From: Methylocaldum marinum
GTDB taxonomy: Bacteria > Pseudomonadota > Gammaproteobacteria > Methylococcales > Methylococcaceae
Assembly (NCBI RefSeq): GCF_003584645.1
Contig: NZ_AP017928.1
Coordinates: forward strand, 3,014,395-3,078,394
Direction of reading: 5' to 3'
DNA length: 64,000 nucleotides
Shown: positions 20,389 to 29,410 of the stretch, in pieces
How positions within the stretch are numbered: position 1 is the stretch's first letter
Layout of the letters: each line of letters starts with the position of its first letter
Notes under the pieces: generated by a model
The model's database searches: none
Told to the model about the DNA's origin: nothing
Seen by the model: the letters and a program-made list of their open reading frames with translations, nothing else
Position numbers and translations under genes: made by a program

Positions 20389-21039
20389 CTACTCTCCTTT
20401 CCTTTTCCGATTGAACAAGGGTAAGAAGTCGGATGCCGCAGGTTCCGGATCCGCCCCCCCGAAGACCGCTTCAATCACAGCCAGAAAATCAGCACCGGCG
20501 TCCACGAGCAAGCCGCCATTCTCCGGGGTCACGCCGCCAATTGCGGCGATAGGAATGGAGACACGCCGTTTAGCTTCCGCGAGTGTCTCCAATCGAGCGC
20601 AAGGCGCGTCGGGTTTGGTCTTGGAAGGAAAGAACCGACCGAATGCGGCATAACTTGCACCGTTGGCCTCGGCCTGAACTGCGAGTTCGACCGAGTCGTA
20701 GCAGGAGACGCCGATAATGGCCGCCGGCCCTAAAACGCCCCTCGCTTCCGCCAGAGACTGATCATCCTTACCCACATGCACGCCGTCGGCCTCGACGCAG
20801 CGGGCGAGTTCCACGTCATCATTGATGATCAGCGGCACGCCGCTCTCGCGACAGACCGCCAGGAGTTTAGCCGCCTCGCGTAGCGGATCCCGGGAAGCCT
20901 TGGCACGGTATTGAACCGCAACGGCTCCGCCTCTAATGGCTGCCGCGACGGCGTCGGCCAGGGCTTGTTCGTTCGGATAGTTTTCTCGGGTAATGGCATA
21001 CAGTCCCGCGCGGGGAAACGGCAAACGAATATGAGGCAT
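20389..21039 (-). CDS. thiE: Thiamine-phosphate synthase
   Basis: Joins HMP pyrophosphate and thiazole phosphate to give thiamine monophosphate. The 216-residue product is a single TIM-barrel domain with GGAVAVQYRAKAS near residue 37, PLIINDDVELARCVEADGVH and VGKDD around residues 68-93, and PIAAIGGVTPENGGLLVDAG near the phosphate site. Length and order of motifs are standard for ThiE. No other thiamine gene is adjacent. The stop codon is followed within 10 bases by the stem-loop array. Confidence 0.95.
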   Translation of the reverse strand: MPHIRLPFPRAGLYAITRENYPNEQALADAVAAAIRGGAVAVQYRAKASRDPLREAAKLLAVCRESGVPLIINDDVELARCVEADGVHVGKDDQSLAEARGVLGPAAIIGVSCYDSVELAVQAEANGASYAAFGRFFPSKTKPDAPCARLETLAEAKRRVSIPIAAIGGVTPENGGLLVDAGADFLAVIEAVFGGADPEPAASDFLPLFNRKRKGE

Positions 21040-21169
21040 GTTGTGATGAATCGGTCGTGACCGCCAATGCTATACCGAACCGGGCGGTTGGGGTACCGTC
21101 GACCAATTCGGCGAGATGCTCCCATGTTACCTAAATTGGACCCGAAACGGTCCCCAGGCGCGCGGCGGA

Positions 21170-22090
21170 TCAGCGCGATTCAGCGTAGATCCTTTTTTTT
21201 TGACCCAAGCCTCGCGCATGAATCCATCGCCAAAGCCGGCCGATTGCCAGGATGCCCAACATGGTGGCCATACCGAAAAAGAAGTCGGGACGCTTCCGGA
21301 GGATTTCCCTTGTCTCAGTGATCAGTTCAGGCGTCAGCTCTTTGTACAAGAGGTAACAGGCAATCGCGATAACGAAAACCGCGAAAACCCGCCGCAAGGC
21401 CTGCCCGCTGACATGCCGGGAGAGCAAACCGCCGAGCAGGCTTCCGAGAATAGACGAACCGGTAACAATGGAAACCAGTTCGAGGTCAATACTGACGTGA
21501 GCGATATATCCGGCGAGTCCGGCGAACGACTTCATCGCGATCACCAGCAGCGAGGTGCCGATCGCTGCATGCATGGGCAGTCCGCCCAGCAAATTCAAAG
21601 CCGGAACCACCAGGAAGCCGCCGCCGGCGCCGACCAGACCGGTGAGAGCACCCACTACGAGACCGTCGAATATGATCGCTAACAACGGGAGCTCCGCCGG
21701 ACAGAGCGCCTTGATCGAGCCGGCTTCCACGCTCCTCTGACGCCGCCCGCGAAGCATCGCAAAAGCCGTGGCGAACATGATAAAGGCGAACAGCAGCAGT
21801 AAAACGCCACCCGGAATATAGGCCGCCAGCCGCCCGCCGCCGTAGGCGCCCACCATGCCGGCGCCGCCGAAGATCAGACCGGTACGCCAGCAGACCCGGC
21901 CGTTTCTGGCATGATTGACGATTGCGGCGAGGCTCGTGACACCAACCACGACCAGCGAGGTAGCGATGGCCGTTTTGGGTTCGATGTGGAGCAAGTAGAC
22001 AAACAGAGGCACCGTAAGTATCGACCCGCCACCGCCGAGCAACCCCAGCAGAACGCCAATTAAAAGTGATAAGACGACGACCAGGGTCAT
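21170..22090 (-). CDS. TauE/SafE-family (TSUP) anion exporter
   Basis: TSUP permeases move sulfite, sulfoacetate, thiosulfate or other sulfur anions across the inner membrane. The 306-residue product has the family's duplicated core: LLIGVLLGLLGGGGSILTVP near the N-terminus and VGALTGLVGAGGGFLVVPAL near residue 150, with about eight hydrophobic segments. It lies 86 bases downstream of the persulfide dioxygenase on the same strand, so export of the sulfite made by that enzyme is the most economical reading. A good Shine-Dalgarno (GAGGGAG) precedes the start. Confidence 0.9.
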   Translation of the reverse strand: MTLVVVLSLLIGVLLGLLGGGGSILTVPLFVYLLHIEPKTAIATSLVVVGVTSLAAIVNHARNGRVCWRTGLIFGGAGMVGAYGGGRLAAYIPGGVLLLLFAFIMFATAFAMLRGRRQRSVEAGSIKALCPAELPLLAIIFDGLVVGALTGLVGAGGGFLVVPALNLLGGLPMHAAIGTSLLVIAMKSFAGLAGYIAHVSIDLELVSIVTGSSILGSLLGGLLSRHVSGQALRRVFAVFVIAIACYLLYKELTPELITETREILRKRPDFFFGMATMLGILAIGRLWRWIHARGLGQKKRIYAESR

Positions 22091-22176
22091 GGGTCAAGCT
22101 CCCTCAAACACCGTGCAGCCAGGAGACCCGCTCGGGCGGTGGCCGGGTTTCGGCGAAATACCGTGGGTGAAAAGAC

Positions 22177-22881
22177 TTAGCCGTGGCGTACGGCCGGCTC
22201 TCTTCCACATGCTTGGTTCGCAGGCAACGCCTGATCAATGTATTTCGGATAAGGCAGATCGAGCTCATTCATGATGGCAATGAACTCCTCGCGACTCTTG
22301 CCGGCTCCCAATCGGGGATTCTTGGCCATTTCCTGCTTGATGCTGGAAACCGTATTGCCATTGTAGTCATGCCCCGGATAGACGAGAGTGTCAGGTGGGA
22401 GGGTGAAAAGTTTCTTGGTGATGCTGTCGTACAATCGCCCGGCATCACCCTGTTGAAAATCGGTACGCCCACAACCTCCGATGAACAAGGCATCCCCGGT
22501 GAAAACCCGATCGCCCACGACATAGCTGACGCAACCATTGGTATGCCCGGGCGTATGCCGCACTTCGATTTCCAAGTCTCCTACCTGGAGTAAAATGCCG
22601 TCGGTCACCAAAAGATCGGCACACATGGCACCAGCGTCTCGATGCACCACGCTCTTGCTGCCCAAGTGCTCACGCAAAAGCCCGGACCCCGTGATATGGT
22701 CCGCATGGACATGGGTTTCCATGGTATAGAGCAGGTTGAGATCAAGCTGCTTTAGCCGTCCGATGTAGTTTTCAACCTCGTTCGCGACCGGGTCGATCAG
22801 CACAGTGCGGCGGGTGCGGTCGCAGCCGAGCAGGTAAGTATAGGTGCAGGTATCGGGTTCAAAAAGTTGTTTGAAGATCAT
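22177..22881 (-). CDS. Persulfide dioxygenase-like metallo-beta-lactamase-fold protein
   Basis: ETHE1/SdoA-type enzymes oxidise glutathione persulfide to sulfite with O2 and a mononuclear iron. The 234-residue product begins MIFKQLFEPDTCTYTYLLGC and has the METHVHADHITGSGLL metal motif (HxHxDH), RHTPGHTNGCVSYVVGDRVF, FTGDALFIGGCGRTDFQQGD and VYPGHDYNG, all diagnostic for the ETHE1 branch rather than glyoxalase II. The start at 22881 has GAGGAG 8 bases upstream. A sigma-54-like promoter lies about 41 bases before the start, and a divergent sigma-54 activator follows, as in FisR-controlled sulfane-sulfur oxidation modules. Confidence 0.9.
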   Translation of the reverse strand: MIFKQLFEPDTCTYTYLLGCDRTRRTVLIDPVANEVENYIGRLKQLDLNLLYTMETHVHADHITGSGLLREHLGSKSVVHRDAGAMCADLLVTDGILLQVGDLEIEVRHTPGHTNGCVSYVVGDRVFTGDALFIGGCGRTDFQQGDAGRLYDSITKKLFTLPPDTLVYPGHDYNGNTVSSIKQEMAKNPRLGAGKSREEFIAIMNELDLPYPKYIDQALPANQACGREPAVRHG

Positions 22882-22932
22882 GGTATAGCTCCTCTGAATC
22901 AGGAATCCGTCAAACCTGGCCAATCATTCTCT

Positions 22933-22949
22933 CTCAAAAATCGTGCCTA
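22933..22949 (-). promoter_or_regulatory. Sigma-54-type promoter for the persulfide dioxygenase operon
   Basis: The minus strand reads TAGGCACGATTTTTGAG. This fits the -24/-12 consensus TGGCACG-N4-TTGC: the GGCACG block is perfect, the TTG is kept, and the -12 GC is replaced by GA. The predicted transcription start is about 40 bases upstream of the dioxygenase ATG. The adjacent divergent sigma-54 activator strengthens the call. Confidence 0.6.
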
Positions 22950-23105
22950 TACTGAGAAATCCATTTGCTGTCGCGGCACGCCCTGTTTTCAAGGGTTTTC
23001 ACGGTTCCCGACGATTCCGTCACCTGCCGCAGCGTTTCATGTGATACATTACCTGCAACACGACACGCCGTTTTGAAACGTACTGAAACCTTTGATCTTC
23101 TCCTT

Positions 23106-24455
23106 GTGAGTCAGTTCTCGCCGTTTCTTAATCGCTGGCTAAGCGCCGTCGGACCCGATCGAGCATTATCGACGTTGGCCGAACTGATGGAGAGCGCGAT
23201 TGTCGCCCTCGACGCCGAAGGCCAAATTTTGCTGTGGAACCGCGGAGCGGAACGTCTGCTCGGCTTTTCCAGCGAACAAGTACTCGGAAAACTTTGCAGC
23301 TCGGTCATCCGCTGCCGGAAATGCGATGTCCGGGATAGCGTCGCGCGGGAAGGAAAGATCGACGACGTTTCGGTCGAACTCGATCACGTCAAGGGTGGCA
23401 CCGTCCGTGTCAGGCGCTCGGCCCGAGCCTTCTTCGACGCCCAGGGCCGTTTTGCGGGAGCCATCGAAATTCTCCGGCCGGAAACCGAACCGGCACTTAA
23501 AGGCATTGACATACAGGCGCCGAATAAAGCAGAAGTTTTTCATGGCCTTATCACCCGCGATTCCGCCCTCAAGCAGGCTTTCCAAATCATTCGCAATGTA
23601 GCGGAAACCGACGCCACGGTATTGATTCGGGGCGAATCGGGCACGGGGAAGGAATTGGTCGCCCAAGCCCTGCATGAGGAAAGTCACCGGCGCAGCCGTC
23701 CGTTTTTGGCCATCAACTGCGCTGCACTAAGCGCCAGCCTGTTGGAGAGCGAACTCTTCGGACACGTACGCGGAGCATTCACCGGCGCGATAAAGGATCA
23801 CCAAGGGCTATTTAAACGCGTCGAGGGAGGCACTCTGTTCCTGGACGAAATCGCGGAACTCCCCCTGGAACTGCAAGCCAAGCTGCTGCGAGTACTGCAG
23901 GAAAGAACCTTTATTCCGGTGGGCGGAGATCATCCGATTACCGTGGACGTTCGTATCGTCGCCGCCACCCATCGTTCATTGCGTGAGGAAGTCAAGGCCG
24001 GACGTTTTCGAGAGGATTTAATGTACCGCTTGCGTGTGGTACCGATCTTTCTGCCTCCGCTACGGGCGAGGCGCCAGGATATCGGGTTGCTCTTGCAGCA
24101 CTTCATCGACCGGCACAATCTTCACGGTCCCCGACGCATCCAAAGCATCGAACCCGAAGCCATGCGGGTACTGCTGGATCATCACTGGCCCGGAAACGTA
24201 CGCGAACTGCAAAACGTCGTGGAATACGCCTTTGCCGTCGGTCGGAGCGAAATACTGCGGCTGGAAGATCTGCCGCCTGAATTTCGAGAAGAGCCCATAT
24301 TACCAATGGCTGCCGCCTTGCCTGCGGCTGAAAGCGAATCAGATCAAATCCGCCGAGCGCTGGCGTCCGCTCACGGCCATATCGACCGGGCCGCGCAAAT
24401 GCTCGGCATGAGCAGGGCGACGTTTTGGCGAAAGCGGAAGAAGTACGGCCTGTGA
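23106..24455 (+). CDS. Sigma-54-dependent activator with PAS sensor (FisR-like)
   Basis: Enhancer-binding protein expected to activate the divergent persulfide dioxygenase-TauE operon. The product has an N-terminal PAS domain (AIVALDAEGQILLWNRGAER), an AAA+ domain with GESGTGKELVAQAL and the sigma-54 contact GAFTGA, and a Fis-type C-terminal HTH (IDRAAQMLGMSRATFWRKRK). Its PAS holds three cysteines at residues 64, 70 and 73 in the numbering used here (CSSVIRCRKC), candidates for sulfane-sulfur sensing as in FisR. The start is uncertain: the GTG at 23106 is used because similarity appears to begin there; a TTG at 23073, an ATG at 23187 and a longer frame to 22965 are alternatives, and none has a convincing Shine-Dalgarno. 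Confidence 0.88.
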   Translation: MSQFSPFLNRWLSAVGPDRALSTLAELMESAIVALDAEGQILLWNRGAERLLGFSSEQVLGKLCSSVIRCRKCDVRDSVAREGKIDDVSVELDHVKGGTVRVRRSARAFFDAQGRFAGAIEILRPETEPALKGIDIQAPNKAEVFHGLITRDSALKQAFQIIRNVAETDATVLIRGESGTGKELVAQALHEESHRRSRPFLAINCAALSASLLESELFGHVRGAFTGAIKDHQGLFKRVEGGTLFLDEIAELPLELQAKLLRVLQERTFIPVGGDHPITVDVRIVAATHRSLREEVKAGRFREDLMYRLRVVPIFLPPLRARRQDIGLLLQHFIDRHNLHGPRRIQSIEPEAMRVLLDHHWPGNVRELQNVVEYAFAVGRSEILRLEDLPPEFREEPILPMAAALPAAESESDQIRRALASAHGHIDRAAQMLGMSRATFWRKRKKYGL

Positions 24456-24615
24456 AACAGGACTCACGCTGTGTTTGTCCCGAGTGTCGTACTTGAAAGG
24501 AGGCGAACTGCATCTTCATGATCAACGGGGGATCTTCCCGGTCCAAGGACCTTGGAGCCGATTCAATCCGCCCGCGATCCGTAGCCCCACGCTGCGCAGT
24601 CCCGGAACACGAGGC

Positions 24616-24621
24616 TATAAT
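24616..24621 (+). promoter_or_regulatory. Probable argG -10 element
   Basis: A perfect TATAAT preceded by GGC lies 41 bases before the argG start; the predicted transcript would begin near 24628. The -35 region at the proper spacing is poor (TGCGCA at 24593-24598), so activation or extended contacts may be needed. No ARG-box palindrome was recognised. Confidence 0.45.
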
Positions 24622-24662
24622 CTCCAACCTTCCCGTTTTTTCTTTTGCGTAACAGGAAACTC

Positions 24663-25889
24663 ATGTCCAACCAGACAGTAAAAAAGGTCGCCCTCGCCTA
24701 TTCCGGCGGGCTCGACACCTCCGTCATCCTCAAATGGCTGCAGGAAACCTACGGCTGCGAAGTCGTCACCTTCACCGCCGACATCGGCCAGGGAGAGGAA
24801 CTGGAGCCGGCGCGCACTAAGGCTCAGGCCCTTGGAATCAAGGAAATCTACATCGACGACCTGAAAGAGGAATTCGTTCGGGATTTCGTATTCCCGATGT
24901 TCCGCGCCAATGCGATCTATGAGGGCGAATACCTGCTGGGGACATCGATTGCTCGCCCCCTGATTGCCAAGCGCCTTATCGAAATCACCAAAGAAACCGG
25001 AGCCGACGCCATCGCCCATGGCGCCACCGGCAAAGGCAACGACCAGGTCCGGTTTGAACTGGGCGCTTACGCCTTGCGTCCCGACATCAAGATCATCGCG
25101 CCCTGGCGGGAGTGGGATCTGAACTCGCGTGAGAAACTCCTGGCCTATGCCGAGCGCCACGCCATCCCGATCGAAATGAAACGCGGCAAGGCATCGCCCT
25201 ATTCCATGGATGCCAACCTGCTGCACATCTCCTATGAAGGTGGCATTCTGGAAGATCCGTGGGCCGAGCCGGAAGGAGACATGTGGCGCTGGAGCACTTC
25301 GCCCGAAGCAGCTCCGGACACGCCGACCTATGTGGAACTGACCTACGAGCGCGGCGACATCGTGGCCATCGACGGAGAACGATTGACCCCCGCCCAGATT
25401 CTGGCAAAGCTCAATCGATTGGGCGGAGCGAACGGTGTGGGCCGCCTCGATATCGTCGAAAACCGTTATGTCGGCATGAAATCCCGCGGCTGCTATGAAA
25501 CGCCGGGCGGCACCATCATGCTCAGAGCCCACCGCGCTATCGAGTCCCTTACGCTGGACCGCGAAGTGGCGCACCTGAAAGACGAGTTGATGCCGCGCTA
25601 TGCCAGCCTGATCTACAACGGTTACTGGTGGAGCCCGGAACGCCTGATGCTGCAGGAAATGATCGATGCCTCCCAGACGACGGTGAACGGCGAAGTCCGC
25701 GTGAAGCTTTACAAGGGCAATGTAACGGTTGTCGGCCGAAAATCCGACAGCAATAGCCTGTTCGACATGAGTATCGCCACATTCGAGGACGATCGCGGAG
25801 CCTACAACCAAAAAGACGCGGAAGGATTCATCAAACTCAACGCCTTGAGAATGCGGATTGCCGCGAAGAAGGGCCTGAAGTTCGTCTAA
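24663..25889 (+). CDS. argG: Argininosuccinate synthase
   Basis: ATP-dependent condensation of citrulline and aspartate in arginine synthesis. The 408-residue product has the PP-loop [17 protein letters not shown] at the N-terminus, [20 protein letters not shown] near residue 112 and [18 protein letters not shown] near residue 275, all standard for type-1 ArgG. The ATG at 24663 is chosen over one 18 bases upstream because AGGA lies 8 bases before it and the family starts there. It ends just before a strong bidirectional terminator and stands alone. Confidence 0.97.
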   Translation: MSNQTVKKVALAYSGGLDTSVILKWLQETYGCEVVTFTADIGQGEELEPARTKAQALGIKEIYIDDLKEEFVRDFVFPMFRANAIYEGEYLLGTSIARPLIAKRLIEITKETGADAIAHGATGKGNDQVRFELGAYALRPDIKIIAPWREWDLNSREKLLAYAERHAIPIEMKRGKASPYSMDANLLHISYEGGILEDPWAEPEGDMWRWSTSPEAAPDTPTYVELTYERGDIVAIDGERLTPAQILAKLNRLGGANGVGRLDIVENRYVGMKSRGCYETPGGTIMLRAHRAIESLTLDREVAHLKDELMPRYASLIYNGYWWSPERLMLQEMIDASQTTVNGEVRVKLYKGNVTVVGRKSDSNSLFDMSIATFEDDRGAYNQKDAEGFIKLNALRMRIAAKKGLKFV

Positions 25890-25898
25890 AAACGCAAA

Positions 25899-25924
25899 AA
25901 GCCCGCGGGTTTTACCGCGGGCTT
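25899..25924. terminator. Bidirectional terminator between argG and sigma-54 activator
   Basis: AAGCCCGCGG-GTTTTA-CCGCGGGCTT forms a perfect 10-bp stem. On the minus strand it is followed by TTTTGCGTTTTT, a good U-rich tail for the convergent activator gene. On the plus strand it directly follows the argG stop, so it can serve both genes. Confidence 0.85.
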
Positions 25925-25972
25925 CGAAGCTTTCGCTAAGCGGGCGAAAAAGATAGCCCTGAAAAAGGCCTT

Positions 25973-26914
25973 TCAGCTGATTCCGTATTTCTGCATGCGA
26001 TAGAGCAGCGTATCCCGCGAGATTCCCAAAAGCCTAGCTGAGCGGCTGCGGTTGCCATTGGTCCGCAACAAGGCCTGGCGAATCAGGTCCATCTCGACTT
26101 TTTCCAGGTCGATACCCAGTTCCGGCAAATCGAACACCGGTTTCTGCGACGGTGCCCGATTGACGACCTCCAGAGGCAAGTTGCCCTCATCGATAGTCCG
26201 GCCGGCCAGCAAGATGGACAATCGTTCGCACACATTGCGAAGTTCCCGGACATTGCCGGGCCAGGAATAACCCGCGAGGCGGTTGATCGCCGCTTTGCTG
26301 AACGACGCCTCCGGCAGCTTGTGTTCCGCGGCAAACAGCGTCATGAAATGCTGTAACAACAACTGGATATCGCCGATCCGTTCGCGCAACGGCGGTATCT
26401 CGATCGGGACGACGTTAAGGCGGTAAAAGAGATCCTTGCGGAACTCTCCCCGGGAAATCTTTTCCTGAAGGTTGGCGTTGGTCGCGGCGATAATCCGGAC
26501 GTTTACGTTTAACGTATGGGTTTCGCCGACCGGCTGAAGCTCTCCGGTTTCGAGGAAGCGCAGGAACTTTGCCTGGAGCGCCATCGGCAGCGAATCCACT
26601 TCATCGAGGAACACGGTACCGCCGTCAGCGGCCTGAAGACGCCCGATTTGACCACTCACTGCGCCGGTAAATGCGCCTTTGCGATGGCCGAACAATTCGG
26701 ATTCAGCCAGTGCCTCGGGCAGCGCGGCGCAATTGATCGTGATAAACGGCTTGCTTGCACGAGGACTATGTTCTTTCAAAGCATGTGCCAGCACCTCCTT
26801 GCCGGTCCCTGTCTCTCCAATGACCAAAACGGTTACATCGGTGGCGGCAATCATTCTGGCGCTACGCAGTAACGCCTCGAAATTCGGTGATTGGCCGATC
26901 AGCCTCTCAAACAT
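25973..26914 (-). CDS. Sigma-54-dependent activator without an N-terminal sensor domain
   Basis: Enhancer-binding protein reduced to a AAA+ domain and a Fis-type HTH, 313 residues. It starts MFERLIGQSPNFEALLRSAR, directly at the beginning of the AAA+ domain, and contains GETGTGKEVLAHAL, the sigma-54 loop GAFTGA and the R-finger region FRKDLFYRLNVVPIEIPPL. It ends with RSRSARLLGISRDTLLYRMQ. The lack of a sensor resembles PspF, which is controlled by a partner protein, so an anti-activator or constitutive action is possible. It lies 18 bases downstream of a TauE/DsbD-like membrane protein on the same strand, suggesting co-transcription. Confidence 0.88.
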   Translation of the reverse strand: MFERLIGQSPNFEALLRSARMIAATDVTVLVIGETGTGKEVLAHALKEHSPRASKPFITINCAALPEALAESELFGHRKGAFTGAVSGQIGRLQAADGGTVFLDEVDSLPMALQAKFLRFLETGELQPVGETHTLNVNVRIIAATNANLQEKISRGEFRKDLFYRLNVVPIEIPPLRERIGDIQLLLQHFMTLFAAEHKLPEASFSKAAINRLAGYSWPGNVRELRNVCERLSILLAGRTIDEGNLPLEVVNRAPSQKPVFDLPELGIDLEKVEMDLIRQALLRTNGNRSRSARLLGISRDTLLYRMQKYGIS

Positions 26915-26932
26915 AATCTCTCCCTCCTCCTT

Positions 26933-27658
26933 CTAAAAACCTATTGTATGGCGAACCATGGGGTTAAGCCAAGGGAATGCCGCTAATAGGGCCAAGGCAA
27001 TCAAAGTAATCCCGGCTGCCTGGCGAAATTTTTTCATATTGGACAACCGCACCATCAGCGAGGTCATTATACCGACGCCCATGACAGCAGGCAAAGTGCC
27101 CAGTCCGAACGCCAACATGGTGAAGGTGCTGCGCACCACATCGCCGGTCGTCGCTGCGAGCGCCAACGCGGTGTAAACCAGACCGCACGGCAGCCAGCCC
27201 CAAATCATGCCGAAGATAAAAGCCTTAGGCAAGGTCTCTACCGGAACCAACCGCCGCCCGTAGGGTTCGATTCTCTTCCAGATCAGTCCCCCCGCCTTCT
27301 CAATATAAGCGAATCGCGGGAACCAGCCGGCAATGTGCAAGCCCGCTCCAGCCATGATCAGCGCGGATACGATCTGCAACACGCGATGTCCCTGCCCTTC
27401 TTCAAGCGGCATACTGAGCACATGATGGGCCAGACCGGCAAGCAGACCGCCGAGAGAATAACTGGCTATGCGTCCCAGGTTATAGCTAAATACGAAGGGT
27501 ACCAGCTGGGATTTTTGATCGCGAATTTCCCGTCTCAGACTCAGAGTCAGCGAGCCGATGATGGAACCGCACATACCCAGACAGTGTAGGGAACTGAACA
27601 GCCCCATCAGCAGGGCTACGAGATAGGACGTGCTGAATGCGGTTTCGAGATGGTGCAT
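26933..27658 (-). CDS. TauE/SafE-like, DsbD_2-type membrane protein
   Basis: Six-to-seven-helix inner-membrane protein of the COG2836 group, often found near cytochrome oxidase or copper genes and annotated as a sulfite exporter; true substrate unknown. The 241-residue product has HCLGMCGSIIGSLTL near residue 26, whose HCxGMCG metal- or thiol-type motif is characteristic, and WGWLPCGLVYTALALA near residue 155, forming the duplicated core. It lies upstream of the sensor-less sigma-54 activator. It belongs to a different branch from the exporter at 21.2-22.1 kb. Confidence 0.8.
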   Translation of the reverse strand: MHHLETAFSTSYLVALLMGLFSSLHCLGMCGSIIGSLTLSLRREIRDQKSQLVPFVFSYNLGRIASYSLGGLLAGLAHHVLSMPLEEGQGHRVLQIVSALIMAGAGLHIAGWFPRFAYIEKAGGLIWKRIEPYGRRLVPVETLPKAFIFGMIWGWLPCGLVYTALALAATTGDVVRSTFTMLAFGLGTLPAVMGVGIMTSLMVRLSNMKKFRQAAGITLIALALLAAFPWLNPMVRHTIGF

Positions 27659-27836
27659 AAGGGGGCGAACGATAGCACAAAAACTTGTAGGTATAACAGA
27701 TCAGGGTTACTTATAAGCCGACCTCGGATTCATTCCCCATCGGGCATTGACCGGGTCGTCGCACGCGGGCTGAACGGATGGCGCGCATTGGAACCCTGCA
27801 GTCAGACCTCGGAACCGCAATTGCCGGAGAAATTCC

Positions 27837-28418
27837 ATGAAACTGTATTTCGCCGTTGCTTGTCTTTTCATCGCTAATGTCCTCGGCCCCGCGGGAGCGG
27901 CAACCCTTTATCGCTGGACGGACAATTCAGGCACCGTACGCTACGGGTATCATCCCCCCCCGGGCATGAACGCCGCTCCCGCCGATGACGTTCAACGAAA
28001 TCTTTATGACGGTCCGATCGATGCGGTGTGCCGAAATCTGAGCAAGGAACATCTGCGCCTGATCGATCGGGAAATGGAAAGGATAAAAAAGTTGCCGGCC
28101 GGACTCGGGCTGGAGTACGAACTCACGCCGGCGGCCAAACAAGAGTTGATTCTGGATTTGCTCGCACACCGTGCAGCGTTATTGAGCGGCAGGAAGGCAT
28201 CCGAATTCAGATCTCCTAGCGGGCAGGAAATGGAACGGATAAGGGAACGCCATGAAGAGGAAAAGAAACGTTTGCAACAAACCCTGCAAGCAAAAGACGC
28301 GACGATCCGGATGCAGCAGGACAAACTGGACCGGACACGCCGGAAGTACGAGGCCGCACGGCATTATCTAAACGCACCGTATCCGCTCGAAGTGCCTGTC
28401 ATTATCGAACGACGCTAG
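27837..28418 (+). CDS. Exported DUF4124 protein with C-terminal coiled coil
   Basis: Function unknown. The 193-residue product has a signal peptide (MKLYFAVACLFIANVLGPAG, cleavage near AAT), then a DUF4124 motif (LYRWTDNSGTVRYGYHPPPG) commonly seen at the N-terminus of proteobacterial periplasmic proteins. A charged helical region from about residue 120 (ERIRERHEEEKKRLQQTLQA) is predicted coiled coil. A GGAGA ribosome site precedes the ATG. It is convergent with the dehydrogenase gene, 3 bases from its stop codon. Confidence 0.8.
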   Translation: MKLYFAVACLFIANVLGPAGAATLYRWTDNSGTVRYGYHPPPGMNAAPADDVQRNLYDGPIDAVCRNLSKEHLRLIDREMERIKKLPAGLGLEYELTPAAKQELILDLLAHRAALLSGRKASEFRSPSGQEMERIRERHEEEKKRLQQTLQAKDATIRMQQDKLDRTRRKYEAARHYLNAPYPLEVPVIIERR

Positions 28419-28421
28419 AGC

Positions 28422-29369
28422 TTACGGGCGGATCAGGACCTTAAGAACACCCGGTCTCCGGGCCGATTCGAAAGCGTCTATGGCGTGGACCAGAGAAAAT
28501 TCGGCGTCGATCAACGGTGTGGGATCGACGGCTCTTCGCTCCAGCAGGCGCAAGGCGGAGTCGAACGGACCGCAGCGAGAACCGATCAGCGTAATCTCGT
28601 CCACGACCAAAGCTGAAAGGTTTACGTTTACGCTGTCCCGATAAGTCGATTTCAACACCAGCGCGCCGCGCGGGCGAACCGCGCGCCTGGCGGTTTCGAA
28701 CGCGGCGGGGGACCCGGTAGCCTCGATGACGATGTCGTAATCCCGCGCGGCAATCTCGTTCTCGGCAATCAACCGGATACCTCGACTCAGAAGCAGCGCC
28801 CTGTGCCGAGCATGCCGCGCCGAAACGTGTAAATCGCAGCCGGCAAGCACCAGCGTCTGGGCGATGAGCTGTCCCAACCGGCCAGCTCCGATCAGCAATA
28901 CTCGATGTTTGGCGTTGATGGGAATCTGCTGTTGAATCTCCAGCGCCGCGGCCAGTGGCTCGGTGAAGACCGCTGCCTCGTCCGGGACGGCATCCGGCAC
29001 CCGATGCAGATTCCGGACGGGCAAGCCGAGATATTCTGCGAATGCGCCGTGCCGATCTCGGATTCCGAGCACGCTACGACGCTCGCAATGTGCCTGGAGA
29101 TTTCGCCGGCAACTTTGGCACTCGCCGCAAGACACATTGATTTCGCCGACCACGCGGCAGCCTACCAGCGTGCCATCGGCCAACTCCACGACTTCACCGA
29201 CGAATTCGTGTCCGGGAATACCGGCGTAAGCATAGTAGCCCCGCGCCAGCTCCAAATCGGTGCCACAGATGCCCGCTAAGCGTACCCGAACCAGCGCCTC
29301 GCCTGCGGCTGGAACCGGAAGATCGTTGCGGATACAGAGCTGCCGGTTTTCCAACCAAAGGGCTTGCAT
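28422..29369 (-). CDS. Zinc-type medium-chain alcohol dehydrogenase
   Basis: MDR-family NAD(P)-dependent dehydrogenase; substrate not identifiable. The 315-residue product has a GroES-like domain with GICGTDLELARGYYAYAG and IPGHEFVGEVV (catalytic zinc ligands Cys, His-Glu). It also has the four-cysteine structural zinc lobe CGECQSCRRNLQAHC and a Rossmann motif LLIGAGRLGQLIAQTL. It is somewhat shorter than the usual 340-350, mainly in the C-terminal part. It is transcribed away from the DUF4124 gene and lies 41 bases downstream of pyrF on the same strand. Confidence 0.85.
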   Translation of the reverse strand: MQALWLENRQLCIRNDLPVPAAGEALVRVRLAGICGTDLELARGYYAYAGIPGHEFVGEVVELADGTLVGCRVVGEINVSCGECQSCRRNLQAHCERRSVLGIRDRHGAFAEYLGLPVRNLHRVPDAVPDEAAVFTEPLAAALEIQQQIPINAKHRVLLIGAGRLGQLIAQTLVLAGCDLHVSARHARHRALLLSRGIRLIAENEIAARDYDIVIEATGSPAAFETARRAVRPRGALVLKSTYRDSVNVNLSALVVDEITLIGSRCGPFDSALRLLERRAVDPTPLIDAEFSLVHAIDAFESARRPGVLKVLIRP

Positions 29370-29410
29370 GGCGGACTCGCTGATGGTCAGCCGACCCGAG
29401 TTCTGAATTT

